A DNA stretch of 64,000 nucleotides from Caulobacterales bacterium (lineage in GTDB: Bacteria; Pseudomonadota; Alphaproteobacteria; Caulobacterales; Caulobacteraceae). Positions 1 to 8,557 of the stretch are shown piece after piece. The translations under genes were made by a program, and so were the position numbers. The stretch is from positions 186,001-250,000 of the forward strand of contig JAEKKJ010000006.1 in NCBI GenBank assembly GCA_019510435.1, read 5' to 3'. The notes beneath the pieces were generated by a model, which worked only from the letters and a program-made list of their open reading frames with translations, did not search any database and was not told the DNA's origin. How positions within the stretch are numbered: position 1 is the first letter of the stretch; every line of letters begins with the position of its first letter.

Positions 1-2112
1 GAGATCGGCATCCCGGAGCTGGTCCGCAATGGCGACCTGTGCCCGCACCAGGACCATGTGATCCTGTCGGAGCCCACCGAGGACGCCCTGAAGCTGCTGG
101 ACCAGCGGCGGCGGGCGATTTCGCAGCTGCAGCGCGACCTTTGGGCCGACCTGGATCTGCTGGACCAGCTCGAAGCCCATCCCTGGCTCCAGCGGCCGGA
201 CGAGCACGTCGAGGCCATACTGGAAGCACCCGAGATGCTGTCTTCGGTGCTGGTGCTGCTCGCCTCGGCCGGGCGCACGCCGCCGTCGCGTCCGCTCAAG
301 CTCCTGGGCGTGCGGGCGCGCGACATTCCCAAGCCCTCGTTCCTGTGGCTGGAGCGGTTCGTCGACGGGGTGACCGCCACCCACACCGGCGTGTTCGACG
401 TCGGCGCGGAGCGGCGCAAGGCCCTGCGCGACCGGCTTCACCGCCAGGGCGTGATCGAGGGCGGACGGGTTCGGCTGCGGGAGACGCGTTCGATCTTCCA
501 GCTGATGGCCTCGAGCCTGGCCAAGCTGGAGAGCATCGCCGAGATCGTGCGGGCCGAGGACCGGTCGCTGGGCGAAGCCCTGCGCATGGTGATCCTCTCC
601 GACCATATCCGCGCCGCCGAGCTGCCCGCCCACCAGGACGCCGAATTCCGACCCTCCAAACCCGGCGTCGTCCCGATCTTCGAGCACCTGCGGCGGGCGG
701 GCGTGGGCTCGGATCGGCTCGGGGTCCTGTCCGGAACCCTCGTCATCGTGCCTCGGGCCGCCCTGGCAATGCTGGCCGAGCTGGCGACGGACCAGGGGCT
801 CAGTCCCGGCTCGCTGCGGGCCTTGGACCTGGCGGCCTGTCCGGGCTACGTGCGGATCGAACTCGTCGGATCCAGCGGCGCGCGCCTGGTGCAGCTCGTC
901 ACCGCGCTCTTCACCCGCGGCGCCATCCGCATCCTGGTCGGCACCCAGTCGCTGCTGGGCGAGGGCTGGGACGCACCGGTCCTGAACAGCCTCGTCCTGG
1001 CCAGCAACACCGCCTCCTACATGCTGTCCAACCAGATGCGCGGCCGGGCCATCCGGCTCGAGCCGGGCAACCCCGGCAAGGTCGCCAACATCTGGCATCT
1101 GGCCACGGTCGAACCACGTCCGCGCGGCTCTCTGGGCGATGCCGCCGAGCTGCTGAACTGGGGCGACCTGACGGACGAGGGCCCGCCGGGGCTGTGCGAC
1201 ATGGCGCTGCTGCAACGACGCTTCCTCGCCTTCGAAGGGATACCGAACGACGAGTCCGCCCTGATCGAGAGCGGGCTGGCCCGCCTGGACCTGGATCTGG
1301 GGCAAGACTTTCGCCTCGCGAACCAGCGCACCTTCGCCGCCGCGGCGAACCGCCCGGCGATCGCCCGCCGATGGATGGACTCCCTAGGCCTTGGCGGCGG
1401 CCACGCCCGGGTGCGCGAGACGGCGGCTCCCAACTATGCGCCGCGACAGCTCGCCTGGTCGGATACGCTCCACGCCCTGGGCTGGGCCGCCGCCAGCGCC
1501 GGAGCCTGCGCCGTGGGCGACGAACCTCTCGGCGTCGACGGGGTGCAGAACCTGGGCGGCCTTGCAATCACGCTGGGCGGCGCGGCGGCCCTCGCCAGCC
1601 TGCCCAAGCTCGCCAAGGCGGGACGCCTGATCTGGCGCAACGGCTCGCTGGAGGGCAGCCTGGAGCAGGTCGGGCGCGTGGTGCTCCAGGGCCTGGTCCA
1701 CGCGGGACTGGCCAGCGAGGCCGAGCTGGAACGGGCCCGGTTCGAGGTGCGCACCCGCCACGACGGGCGAAAGGACGTCCTGCTGCGGGGCGTCAGCCGC
1801 AGCGCCGAGCGGCAGGTGATGCAGGCGATCGGCGAGGTCCTTGGCCCCGTGCAGAACCCTCGCCACCTGCTGGTGCGGGAGAGCCGGCTGGGTTGGCGGA
1901 CGCGGACCGACTACCATGCCGTGCCGGCCGCCATCGGGGCGCGGAAGGAATGGGCCCAGCGGTTCGCCCGGCTCTGGCAGGCCCGCGTGGGATCCTCCCA
2001 ACTGGTCTACACCCGGACACCCGAGGGGCGGCGCGTGCTGCTGCGGGCGCGGGCGAAGTCGCTGGCGGCGGGCTTCCAGCGCTCGGTGGAGCGCCGCTCC
2101 GTCTGGCGCTAG
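1..2112 (+). CDS. SF2 (DEAD/DEAH-type) helicase, C-terminal part (5' truncated by window)
   Basis: The frame is open from base 1, so the start and the N-terminal ATPase motifs lie outside the window; 703 residues are visible. The second helicase lobe is recognisable. GTQSLLGEGWDAP (visible residues 314-326) resembles motif V, and QMRGRAIR (345-352) resembles motif VI with its arginine finger. These belong to superfamily 2 ATP-dependent helicases. The roughly 350 residues after motif VI match no domain I can name and may be a substrate-specific tail. The substrate is unknown, though such proteins often act in DNA repair or restriction-like systems. The stop overlaps the stop of the convergent acyltransferase gene by the four bases CTAG. 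The helicase call is confident; any specific role would be a guess. Confidence 0.75.
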   Translation, partial: EIGIPELVRNGDLCPHQDHVILSEPTEDALKLLDQRRRAISQLQRDLWADLDLLDQLEAHPWLQRPDEHVEAILEAPEMLSSVLVLLASAGRTPPSRPLKLLGVRARDIPKPSFLWLERFVDGVTATHTGVFDVGAERRKALRDRLHRQGVIEGGRVRLRETRSIFQLMASSLAKLESIAEIVRAEDRSLGEALRMVILSDHIRAAELPAHQDAEFRPSKPGVVPIFEHLRRAGVGSDRLGVLSGTLVIVPRAALAMLAELATDQGLSPGSLRALDLAACPGYVRIELVGSSGARLVQLVTALFTRGAIRILVGTQSLLGEGWDAPVLNSLVLASNTASYMLSNQMRGRAIRLEPGNPGKVANIWHLATVEPRPRGSLGDAAELLNWGDLTDEGPPGLCDMALLQRRFLAFEGIPNDESALIESGLARLDLDLGQDFRLANQRTFAAAANRPAIARRWMDSLGLGGGHARVRETAAPNYAPRQLAWSDTLHALGWAAASAGACAVGDEPLGVDGVQNLGGLAITLGGAAALASLPKLAKAGRLIWRNGSLEGSLEQVGRVVLQGLVHAGLASEAELERARFEVRTRHDGRKDVLLRGVSRSAERQVMQAIGEVLGPVQNPRHLLVRESRLGWRTRTDYHAVPAAIGARKEWAQRFARLWQARVGSSQLVYTRTPEGRRVLLRARAKSLAAGFQRSVERRSVWR

Positions 2113-3359
2113 CGGCCGGCCGCGGCGGGCTTCAGGCCCCACAGCGGGCGCAGCGGCGGCGCGCGGCGGACCGCTTCGTAGACCAGCAGGCTGCCCGCGA
2201 AGGTCACCGCCACCAGGAACAGGGCCTCGGCCGGGGCCGGCAGCTGGGCGGGGCGGATGAGCCAGACGGCCAGCACCAGCACGGTCTGGTGCGCCAGGTA
2301 GCAGGGGAAGACCGCCTCGTTGAGGTAACGGAGCCGGGAGCTGGACGCGTGGCGCAGGTGGCGGCTGGCGAAGCCGAGGATGGCCACGATCGCGGCCCAC
2401 TGGTCCAGCGCATAGACGCTGTTGCGCGGGATCTCGTGGAACGCGCCGCCGCCGGGATGCGCGCTCTGGAGCATGGCCAGCGGCAGGGCGACGGCCGCGA
2501 CGCCAAGCCCCACCCAGCGGAACCGCTCCAGGTCGCGCCACACCGGCTCGCGCCGGGCCAGCAGGAAGCCGAACAGGAAGGCCGCCAGGGACTGGGCGTG
2601 GTTGTACCAGTCCCCCACCAGGGCGTTGGTGAGGCCGCAATAGTAGTAGAGCCAGGCGCGGGCGACGATCAGGTAGAGGGCGGGCAGGACCATGAGCCGC
2701 CAGCCGCCGAGCGCCCGCTCCAGCCCCGCCTCCAGCCGCGCGGTCAGGGCCGGGCTGGCGAGGAGCGGCGCCGCCGCCAGGGTGTAGACGGCGATGTAGA
2801 CCACGAACCAGAGGTGGTTCACCGGCACGCCCTCGGCCAGACCCTGGGGGCTGAACTGCCGGGCCATCCAGCCGCCCAGGCCACCGGCCCAGGCGCCCTT
2901 GTCGGTGGCCTCGATCCAGGCCTGGACCGGCACCAGCGCCACGACGCCGAACAGCAGCGGCGGCCCCAGCCGCGCCACGCGCGCGCCCAGCACCGCGCCC
3001 GCGGCCTTGCCGGAGGCCATGAAGCGCAGGGCCGACCCCGACACCAGGAACAGGAGGGTGAGACGCCAGGGCTGGGTCACCAGCAGGGCCTCGCGCATCC
3101 AGCCGAAGGTGTAGGCGCTGTGGATGTGCCAGTCGAAGGGGCTGTAGACCAGGGCCACGTGGTAGAGGATCAGCAGGCCGAACGCGCAGACGCGGATCCA
3201 GTCGAGGTCCGCGCGGCGGGCGCCGGAGGGGCGCGGATCGGGCGAGCCGGCGACCGACACCGCGGCCGGGCGCCCGGCGTTCGCGGCTGCAGGCTGGGCG
3301 TCGCCGATGGGCAGGGCGCGGCGGGGCGAGGCGCCACGCTGCCACGTCAACAGGCTCAT
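2109..3359 (-). CDS. acyltransferase family 3 membrane protein (OpgC/MdoC-like)
   Basis: This 416-residue polytopic protein has about ten hydrophobic segments. The N-terminal stretch DLDWIRVCAFGLLILYHVA (about residues 52-70) is the typical family 3 opening, with arginine and histidine in the first membrane segment. Family members transfer acyl groups from the cytoplasm to extracytoplasmic sugars, glucans or lipids. OpgC is the succinyltransferase of periplasmic glucans, and the glucan synthase gene opgH lies 1.2 kb away on the opposite strand, so glucan decoration is a reasonable inference. The first 45 residues are Ala/Pro-rich and the start could be further in. Substrate and acyl donor cannot be read from sequence. 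Confidence 0.75.
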   Translation of the reverse strand: MSLLTWQRGASPRRALPIGDAQPAAANAGRPAAVSVAGSPDPRPSGARRADLDWIRVCAFGLLILYHVALVYSPFDWHIHSAYTFGWMREALLVTQPWRLTLLFLVSGSALRFMASGKAAGAVLGARVARLGPPLLFGVVALVPVQAWIEATDKGAWAGGLGGWMARQFSPQGLAEGVPVNHLWFVVYIAVYTLAAAPLLASPALTARLEAGLERALGGWRLMVLPALYLIVARAWLYYYCGLTNALVGDWYNHAQSLAAFLFGFLLARREPVWRDLERFRWVGLGVAAVALPLAMLQSAHPGGGAFHEIPRNSVYALDQWAAIVAILGFASRHLRHASSSRLRYLNEAVFPCYLAHQTVLVLAVWLIRPAQLPAPAEALFLVAVTFAGSLLVYEAVRRAPPLRPLWGLKPAAAGR

Positions 3360-3440
3360 GGGTTCGGCAGGCTCATATCGTCAGGCTCGTGTCGTCGGGG
3401 CCATGTGGTCGGGTCATGTCGTCAGGGTCATGTCGTCGCC
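3351..3440. repeat. imperfect tandem repeat, unit about 13-15 bp, in a 300-bp gene-free gap
   Basis: About six degenerate copies of a unit close to GTCAGGCTCATGTC follow one another, such as CAGGCTCATATCGT, CAGGCTCGTGTCGT and CAGGGTCATGTCGT. They begin over the start of the acyltransferase gene and run into the intergenic stretch. From 3441 to 3663 I see no gene, no clear terminator and no clear promoter. The copies are too diverged and too short for a CRISPR, and there are no uniform spacers. Confidence 0.5.
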
Positions 3441-3663
3441 GGGGCGACGGGGCGGGAGCCAAACCGCAAGAACCCCGGCGACGTCAAGGCCGCCGCTCCA
3501 GGGGAGCTTGAACTGGAGCAGCGGCCTCTCACGGCGGCGGGCTGCAGCTTCGCGACGACAGCCCGGCGGTGTGGCCCCATTGCGCCGAAGCCGGTGCTTC
3601 GCGCCAAGGCCAAGCTTGCGCAGGCGGCGCCTTGGCGGCGGACGCCCAGATCTTGGGCGCCGA

Positions 3664-4431
3664 ATGCCGCAGCGAGCCGCCGCGGCGCGCATCGCAGGCG
3701 TGACAACTGCGCAAAATCCGGCAAGCACATCGGCCGTGCGTCGAGTCACCGTCCCTCCACCGACCCTGTCACTGGCCACGCCCTCGGCGGCGCGTCGCCT
3801 GCTGGCCTGCGGCATGGCCGCGCCGTTGCTGGCGCTGGCCGCCACCCTGGCGGCCATGGCGGCCTATCCCGGCTTCAACCCGGCGCGGCAGTACCTCAGC
3901 GAGCTGGGCGGCGCCTCGGCGCAGCATCCGCTGATCTTCAACCTCGGGGTCCTGGCGGCGGGGATCATGGCCGCCCTGGCCGGCGGCGGGTTCGGCCTGG
4001 CGCTCGCGGTCCTGGCCAACGCCCGGCTTGCCGCCCTGGCGACCGCCCTCCTGTTCGCCCTGGCCGGCGAGGGGCTGGCCCAGGCGGCGATCTTCCCCTG
4101 GCCCGACCCGCGGCACCTGGCGATCAACCTGGCGCTCGGGATCCAGCTGGCCCCGCTGCTGCTGCTGTGGGGGCTGCGCGGCCATGCCGGCGCGCGCGGC
4201 CTGAAGCTGTTCCTGGCCCTGGTGTTCGTGGCCATGGGCGTGCTGACCGTCCTGACCAAGCATCTGGTGCTGCCCGGGCTGGTGAACGACGCCAACGTCG
4301 GCTGGTGGGAACGCGGCTACGCCATCGTGCTGGTCGGGTGGGTCGGCGTGGCGGCCTTCGCCCTCGATCGGCGGCTTCGTGGAGAGGCGGCGGGACCGCA
4401 AGCCGTGCAGAGCGTGCGCAGTTTCAGCTGA
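3664..4431 (+). CDS. DUF998 family membrane protein
   Basis: A hydrophobic protein of about 255 residues with roughly six membrane segments. Its first periplasmic turn reads YPGFNPARQYLSELGG, close to the hallmark of DUF998 proteins (PG-x-N-P...SELG). The family is widespread and has no established function. Start choice is uncertain: ATG 3664, GTG 3736 and ATG 3814 are all in frame and none has a clear Shine-Dalgarno. The homologous core begins only just before the motif, so a shorter protein is possible. It is probably monocistronic; a small palindrome follows at 4444. Confidence 0.65.
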   Translation: MPQRAAAARIAGVTTAQNPASTSAVRRVTVPPPTLSLATPSAARRLLACGMAAPLLALAATLAAMAAYPGFNPARQYLSELGGASAQHPLIFNLGVLAAGIMAALAGGGFGLALAVLANARLAALATALLFALAGEGLAQAAIFPWPDPRHLAINLALGIQLAPLLLLWGLRGHAGARGLKLFLALVFVAMGVLTVLTKHLVLPGLVNDANVGWWERGYAIVLVGWVGVAAFALDRRLRGEAAGPQAVQSVRSFS

Positions 4432-4443
4432 AACTTCCAGAAT

Positions 4444-4457
4444 TCACGATTTCGTGA
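4444..4457. promoter_or_regulatory. perfect 6-bp inverted repeat in AT-richer leader of opgH
   Basis: TCACGA-TT-TCGTGA forms a 14-bp palindrome within the only AT-rich stretch between the DUF998 gene and opgH. It lies about 90 bases upstream of the opgH start. Size and symmetry suit a dimeric repressor site, and it has no U-tract that would make it a terminator. No regulator gene is adjacent, so operator function is inference. Confidence 0.35.
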
Positions 4458-4543
4458 TTGATTGTCTGCAAATCACCTGAATGTTGCATTGCGGCGCCAA
4501 GCACGAGCCCTCGTGCCGCGCGCCGTCAAGGACGTGAGACGCG

Positions 4544-6475
4544 ATGATCGATCTGGCGCCGCGGTATGACGTGGCTGACCGCTGGACGGACGCCGGCGCC
4601 GGCCCGGCGTCGTGGCTGCCGCCCGAAGCCCCGCTGGCCATGCCGCGCCAGCCGCTGGACGACCTGTCCGCGACGGCCCGCCCCACGCCCGCAACCTCCC
4701 CGGCCGACATCCGCGCCCGGCGCGTGAAGGTGTTCGGCGGCGCCCTGGCCCTGACGGCCCTGCTGGCCATCGGCCCCTACGCCCTGCTGGGCCGCCAGGG
4801 GTTCGATCCGGTCGAGCTCGTGGGCTTCGCGATCTTCCTGGTGCTGGCCAGCGCCATCGCCTGCTGGTTCTGCACCGCCGTGGCCGGCCATTTCGTGCTG
4901 ACCGCCGGCCGCGAGCAGGACGACCTGGCCTTCGCCCCCCACCCCCCGCTGCCGACCGCGCGCACGGCGCTGCTGATGCCGCTCTACAACGAGGACGCCG
5001 AGGCCGCCTTCGCGCGGCTGGCGGCCCTGGACCTGTCCCTGGCGCGGCTGGGCGCCTCGGACGCCTTCGACATCTTCGTGCTGAGCGACTCCACGCGCGA
5101 GGACGCCGCCTTCGCCGAGCGGCTGGCCTTCCGCGCCCTGCAGCCCCAGGCGCACAGCCGCCTCTACCTGCGCCGCCGCGCCGACAACACCGAGCGCAAG
5201 GCCGGCAATATCGGCGAGTGGGTGCGCCGGTTCGGCGGCGCCTATGAATTCATGGTGGTGCTGGACGCCGACAGCACCATGGCCGGCGACACCCTGCTGC
5301 GCCTGGTGGACGCCATGGCGCGCCATCCGGGTGTGGGCCTGATCCAGACCGCCCCGACCATCACCAGCGCCAGCACCCTCTTCGCCCGCCTCTCGCAGTT
5401 CGGCGTGCGGATGTACGGCCGCGTCGCCGCGGCGGGCCTCGCCTGGTGGGCGGGCTCGGAGGCCAGCTACTGGGGCCACAACGCCATCGTGCGCACCCGC
5501 GCCTTCGCCGAGAGCGCAGGCCTGCCGATCCTGCCGGGCAAGAAGCCGTTCGGCGGCCACATCCTCAGCCACGACGTGGTCGAGGCCGCCCTGCTGCGCC
5601 GCGCCGGCTGGGCCGTGCACGTGACCGCCGCGCTCGACGGCAGCTGCGAGGAGACCCCGCCCACGCTGCTGGACTTCATCCAGCGCGACCACCGCTGGTG
5701 CCAGGGCAACCTGCAGCACCTGGGCCTGCTGCGCGCCAAGGGCCTGCATCCGCTCAGCCGGGCGCAGCTGGTCATGGGCGCCATGGCCTATCTGTCCTCG
5801 CCCCTGTGGTTCCTGGGCCTGGCCGTCGGCCTGGCCGGCCAGCTGCGCTATCCGATCGACTGGTGGTCGTTCTGGTACCTGCTGCATCCGGGCTTCTCGC
5901 CCTTCATGCTGACCTCGCTGATGTCGGGCCTGCTGCTGCTCGGCCCCAAGATCCTGGGCTGCGCCCTGGTGCTCAGCCGCCGCGGCGAGACGCGGGCGTT
6001 CGGCGGAACCGGCGCGGTGCTGAAGGGCATGGCGCTGGAGATCGCGCTCTCGATCCTGCTCGCGCCGATCCTGATGGTGGCCAACACCCGGGCCGTGCTG
6101 CAGACCGTGCTCGGCCGCGACGTCGGCTGGCGACCGCAGCGGCGCGACGCCTCGGGCCTGGCCTGGCGCGACGCCTTCCGGGCCATGGGTTGGCAGATGG
6201 CCACAGGTCTGGGGTTCGTGGCCGGGCTCTGGTTCCGGCCGGACCTGTCCCTGGCCTTCGCACCGATCGTCCTGCCGCTGCTGTTCGCCGCGCCCCTGGT
6301 GGTGCTGACCTCGCGACGGGGCCTCGGAGACGCCGCGGCCCGGGCCGGGTTCCTGGCCACGCCGGACGAGCATGGCGTCACCGCCACGCCGCTGGTGTTC
6401 GGCGCGACCGGCCGCTCGCCTGCCGCCGCTGTCCGGCCTGCTCGCCGCCGCCAGTCGCTCTCCCTGCCCGGCTGA
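4544..6475 (+). CDS. opgH: glucans biosynthesis glucosyltransferase H
   Basis: OpgH (MdoH) polymerises UDP-glucose into beta-1,2-linked backbones of osmoregulated periplasmic glucans at the inner membrane. The 643-residue protein has two N-terminal membrane segments (about 65-120), a GT2-type domain and further membrane segments (about 410-580). Catalytic motifs are present: LLMPLYNED near residue 145, VLDADST near 240 (DxD) and QRDHRWCQGN near 381 (the Q-x-x-R-W signature). The partner opgG, usually adjacent, is not in this window. The nearby acyltransferase-3 gene at 2109-3359 could modify the glucan. The extra Pro/Ala-rich N-terminus (first 60 residues) is typical of OpgH. Confidence 0.93.
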   Translation: MIDLAPRYDVADRWTDAGAGPASWLPPEAPLAMPRQPLDDLSATARPTPATSPADIRARRVKVFGGALALTALLAIGPYALLGRQGFDPVELVGFAIFLVLASAIACWFCTAVAGHFVLTAGREQDDLAFAPHPPLPTARTALLMPLYNEDAEAAFARLAALDLSLARLGASDAFDIFVLSDSTREDAAFAERLAFRALQPQAHSRLYLRRRADNTERKAGNIGEWVRRFGGAYEFMVVLDADSTMAGDTLLRLVDAMARHPGVGLIQTAPTITSASTLFARLSQFGVRMYGRVAAAGLAWWAGSEASYWGHNAIVRTRAFAESAGLPILPGKKPFGGHILSHDVVEAALLRRAGWAVHVTAALDGSCEETPPTLLDFIQRDHRWCQGNLQHLGLLRAKGLHPLSRAQLVMGAMAYLSSPLWFLGLAVGLAGQLRYPIDWWSFWYLLHPGFSPFMLTSLMSGLLLLGPKILGCALVLSRRGETRAFGGTGAVLKGMALEIALSILLAPILMVANTRAVLQTVLGRDVGWRPQRRDASGLAWRDAFRAMGWQMATGLGFVAGLWFRPDLSLAFAPIVLPLLFAAPLVVLTSRRGLGDAAARAGFLATPDEHGVTATPLVFGATGRSPAAAVRPARRRQSLSLPG

Positions 6476-6611
6476 TCAGGCCCGCGGCGCGTAGAGCCGG
6501 GGATTCGCCGGCCCCGATGGAAGAAACGGCCTTCGCTTCAGCTCGAAGAGAGGCCAAACATTCCATGCAATTACTGGGCGTTAGGCGATTTTCACCTTCC
6601 GCTGCGTTGCG

Positions 6612-6639
6612 TTGACATCATATCCGCTCGCTCTAAGAG
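6612..6639 (+). promoter_or_regulatory. candidate sigma-70 type promoter upstream of ETF-QO
   Basis: TTGACA at 6612-6617 is followed after 16 bp by TAAGAG at 6634-6639, about 75 bases upstream of the ETF-QO start. The -35 element is perfect and the -10 is weak, as is usual in GC-rich alphaproteobacteria. It lies in the 237-bp gap after opgH. The rest of that gap shows nothing convincing apart from a short GC-rich stem near 6505. Confidence 0.35.
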
Positions 6640-6712
6640 TGCCCCTGCGATCGGACGACCGGTCGCCGGCGGTCGGGCACGAGGATCGCCAGAAGGCTAG
6701 CGGGGGACGTGG

Positions 6713-8389
6713 ATGAGCGAGGCTGCCGAGCGCACCGACCGGGACGCGATGGAGTACGACGTCGTCATCGTCGGCGGCGGCCCGTCCGGCCTGTCGGCGG
6801 CGATCCGGCTGAAACAGCTGGCGGCCGCGGCCGGCCAGGAACTCACCGTCTGCCTCATCGAGAAGGGCTCGGAGGTCGGCGCCCACATCCTCTCCGGCGC
6901 CGTGGTCGACCCCTCGACGCTGAACGAGCTGATCCCCGACTGGAAGGCCAAGGGCGCGCCCATGGACCAGCCGGTCACCGCCGACGAGTTCTGGTACCTG
7001 GGGCCGCAGGGCGATCTGCCGATCCCCAACTTCCTGCTGCCGCCGCTGATGCACAACCACGGCAACTATATCGTCAGCCTGGGCAACGTCTGCCGCTGGC
7101 TGGCGCAGGAGGCCGAGGCCGCGGGCGTGGACATCTTCCCCGGCTTCGCGGCCGCCGAGGTGCTCTACAACGCCGACGGCAGCGTCAAGGGCGTGGCCAC
7201 GGGCGACATGGGCGTGACCCGCTCGGGCGAGCCTGGTCCCAATTTCGCGCCGGGCGCCGAGCTGCACGCCAAGTACACTCTGTTCGCCGAGGGCGCGCGC
7301 GGCTCGCTCACCAAGATCCTGACCGCCCGCTTTGGGCTGGACAAGGACAGCGACCCGCAGAAGTACGGCCTGGGGATCAAGGAGCTGTGGCAGGTGGACC
7401 CCGCCAAGCACCGACCCGGGTTCGTGGCCCACACCCTGGGCTTCCCCTTCGAGGACGCCACCGGCGGCGGCTGGATCTACCACATGGCCGGCGGCCTGGT
7501 GTCGATCGGCCTGGTCACCCACCTGAACTATTCGAACCCGTACCTGTCGCCCTTCGACGAGTTCCAGCGGTTCAAGAACCATCCGAAGGTGCGCCCCCTC
7601 CTGGAGGGCGGCCAGCGCATCGCCTATGGCGCGCGCACCATGACCAGCGGCGGCGTCCAGTCGATGCCCAAGCTCAGCTTCCCCGGCGGCGCCCTGATCG
7701 GCTGCGCAGCGGGCGTGGTGAACATGGCCCGGATCAAGGGCACCCATAACGCCATGCGCCTGGGCATGCTGGGCGCGGAGGCCGCGTTCGAGGCGATCGC
7801 CGGGGGCCGCGCCAACGACGAGCTGGTCGACCTCAACGACCGCTACAAGCGCTCCTCGATCTACAAGGACCTCTATCCGATCCGGAATCTGAAGCCGCTG
7901 CTCAGCCGCTACGGCATGATGCTGGGAACGGTGCTCGGCGGCATGGACATGTGGTTCAACACGCTGTTCCGCGTCTCGCCGTTCGGCACCCTGCGCCACA
8001 CCAAGGCCGACTACGCGACCCTGAAGCCGGCCAAGGACTGCAAGCCCAAGGTCTATCCCAAGCCCGACGGCGTGGTGACCTTCGACAAGCTCTCCAGCGT
8101 GTTCCTGTCGGCCACCAACCACGAGGAGGATCAGCCGATCCACCTCAAGCTGCGCGATCCCAGCGTGCCGATCGCCGAGAACCTGCCGCGTTACGCCGAG
8201 CCCGCCCGGCTCTACTGCCCGGCGGCCGTGTACGAGGTGCTGTACGACGAGGCCGGGTCCAATCCGCGCTTCCAGATCAACGCCCAGAACTGCGTCCACT
8301 GCAAAACCTGCGATATCAAGGACCCGGCGCAGAACATCGACTGGACCGTCCCGCAGGGCGGCGAAGGGCCCAACTACGGCAGCATGTAA
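6713..8389 (+). CDS. electron transfer flavoprotein-ubiquinone oxidoreductase (ETF-QO)
   Basis: ETF-QO takes electrons from reduced ETF, itself reduced by acyl-CoA dehydrogenases, and passes them to ubiquinone at the inner membrane. The 558-residue length is normal for bacterial ETF-QO. The N-terminal FAD-binding motif VVIVGGGPSGLSAA is at about residues 15-28. The C-terminal cluster motif CVHCKTCDIKDP (about 525-536), with an upstream Cys at CPAAVYE, ligates the [4Fe-4S] centre. The protein ends in the expected GEGPNY segment. It stands alone after a candidate promoter at 6612. It would serve the acyl-CoA dehydrogenase at 47595-48749 among others. Confidence 0.95.
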   Translation: MSEAAERTDRDAMEYDVVIVGGGPSGLSAAIRLKQLAAAAGQELTVCLIEKGSEVGAHILSGAVVDPSTLNELIPDWKAKGAPMDQPVTADEFWYLGPQGDLPIPNFLLPPLMHNHGNYIVSLGNVCRWLAQEAEAAGVDIFPGFAAAEVLYNADGSVKGVATGDMGVTRSGEPGPNFAPGAELHAKYTLFAEGARGSLTKILTARFGLDKDSDPQKYGLGIKELWQVDPAKHRPGFVAHTLGFPFEDATGGGWIYHMAGGLVSIGLVTHLNYSNPYLSPFDEFQRFKNHPKVRPLLEGGQRIAYGARTMTSGGVQSMPKLSFPGGALIGCAAGVVNMARIKGTHNAMRLGMLGAEAAFEAIAGGRANDELVDLNDRYKRSSIYKDLYPIRNLKPLLSRYGMMLGTVLGGMDMWFNTLFRVSPFGTLRHTKADYATLKPAKDCKPKVYPKPDGVVTFDKLSSVFLSATNHEEDQPIHLKLRDPSVPIAENLPRYAEPARLYCPAAVYEVLYDEAGSNPRFQINAQNCVHCKTCDIKDPAQNIDWTVPQGGEGPNYGSM

Positions 8390-8557
8390 GGCGATCTCCA
8401 GACTCGTCTTTCGAATAGATCCAGGCGCTCAGGCGTCGCGGCGTCTCAGCATGGAAATATTCGTACACACGGCTGCTGGAACAGCGCCGTATTCGGTCCG
8501 TTAGCGTGACGTCCGCCGGCTATTCGGTCGGGTCGGCGACACACCTGCGGAGGCGAG

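Noticed and set aside
3351..3440. CRISPR array
   Set aside because: Units of 13-15 bp are contiguous and degenerate, with no uniform repeats or spacers and no cas genes in the window.
39..4457. Very long open frames (1472 codons here; also 10027-13440, 14007-17054, 21687-24611 on the minus strand)
   Set aside because: They are low-complexity Arg/Gly/Ala/Pro translations opposite or out of frame with clear genes, a by-product of the extreme GC bias.
6476..6712. Intrinsic terminator after opgH
   Set aside because: A GC-rich stem near 6505 lacks a following U-run; I could not support a terminator anywhere in the window with confidence.
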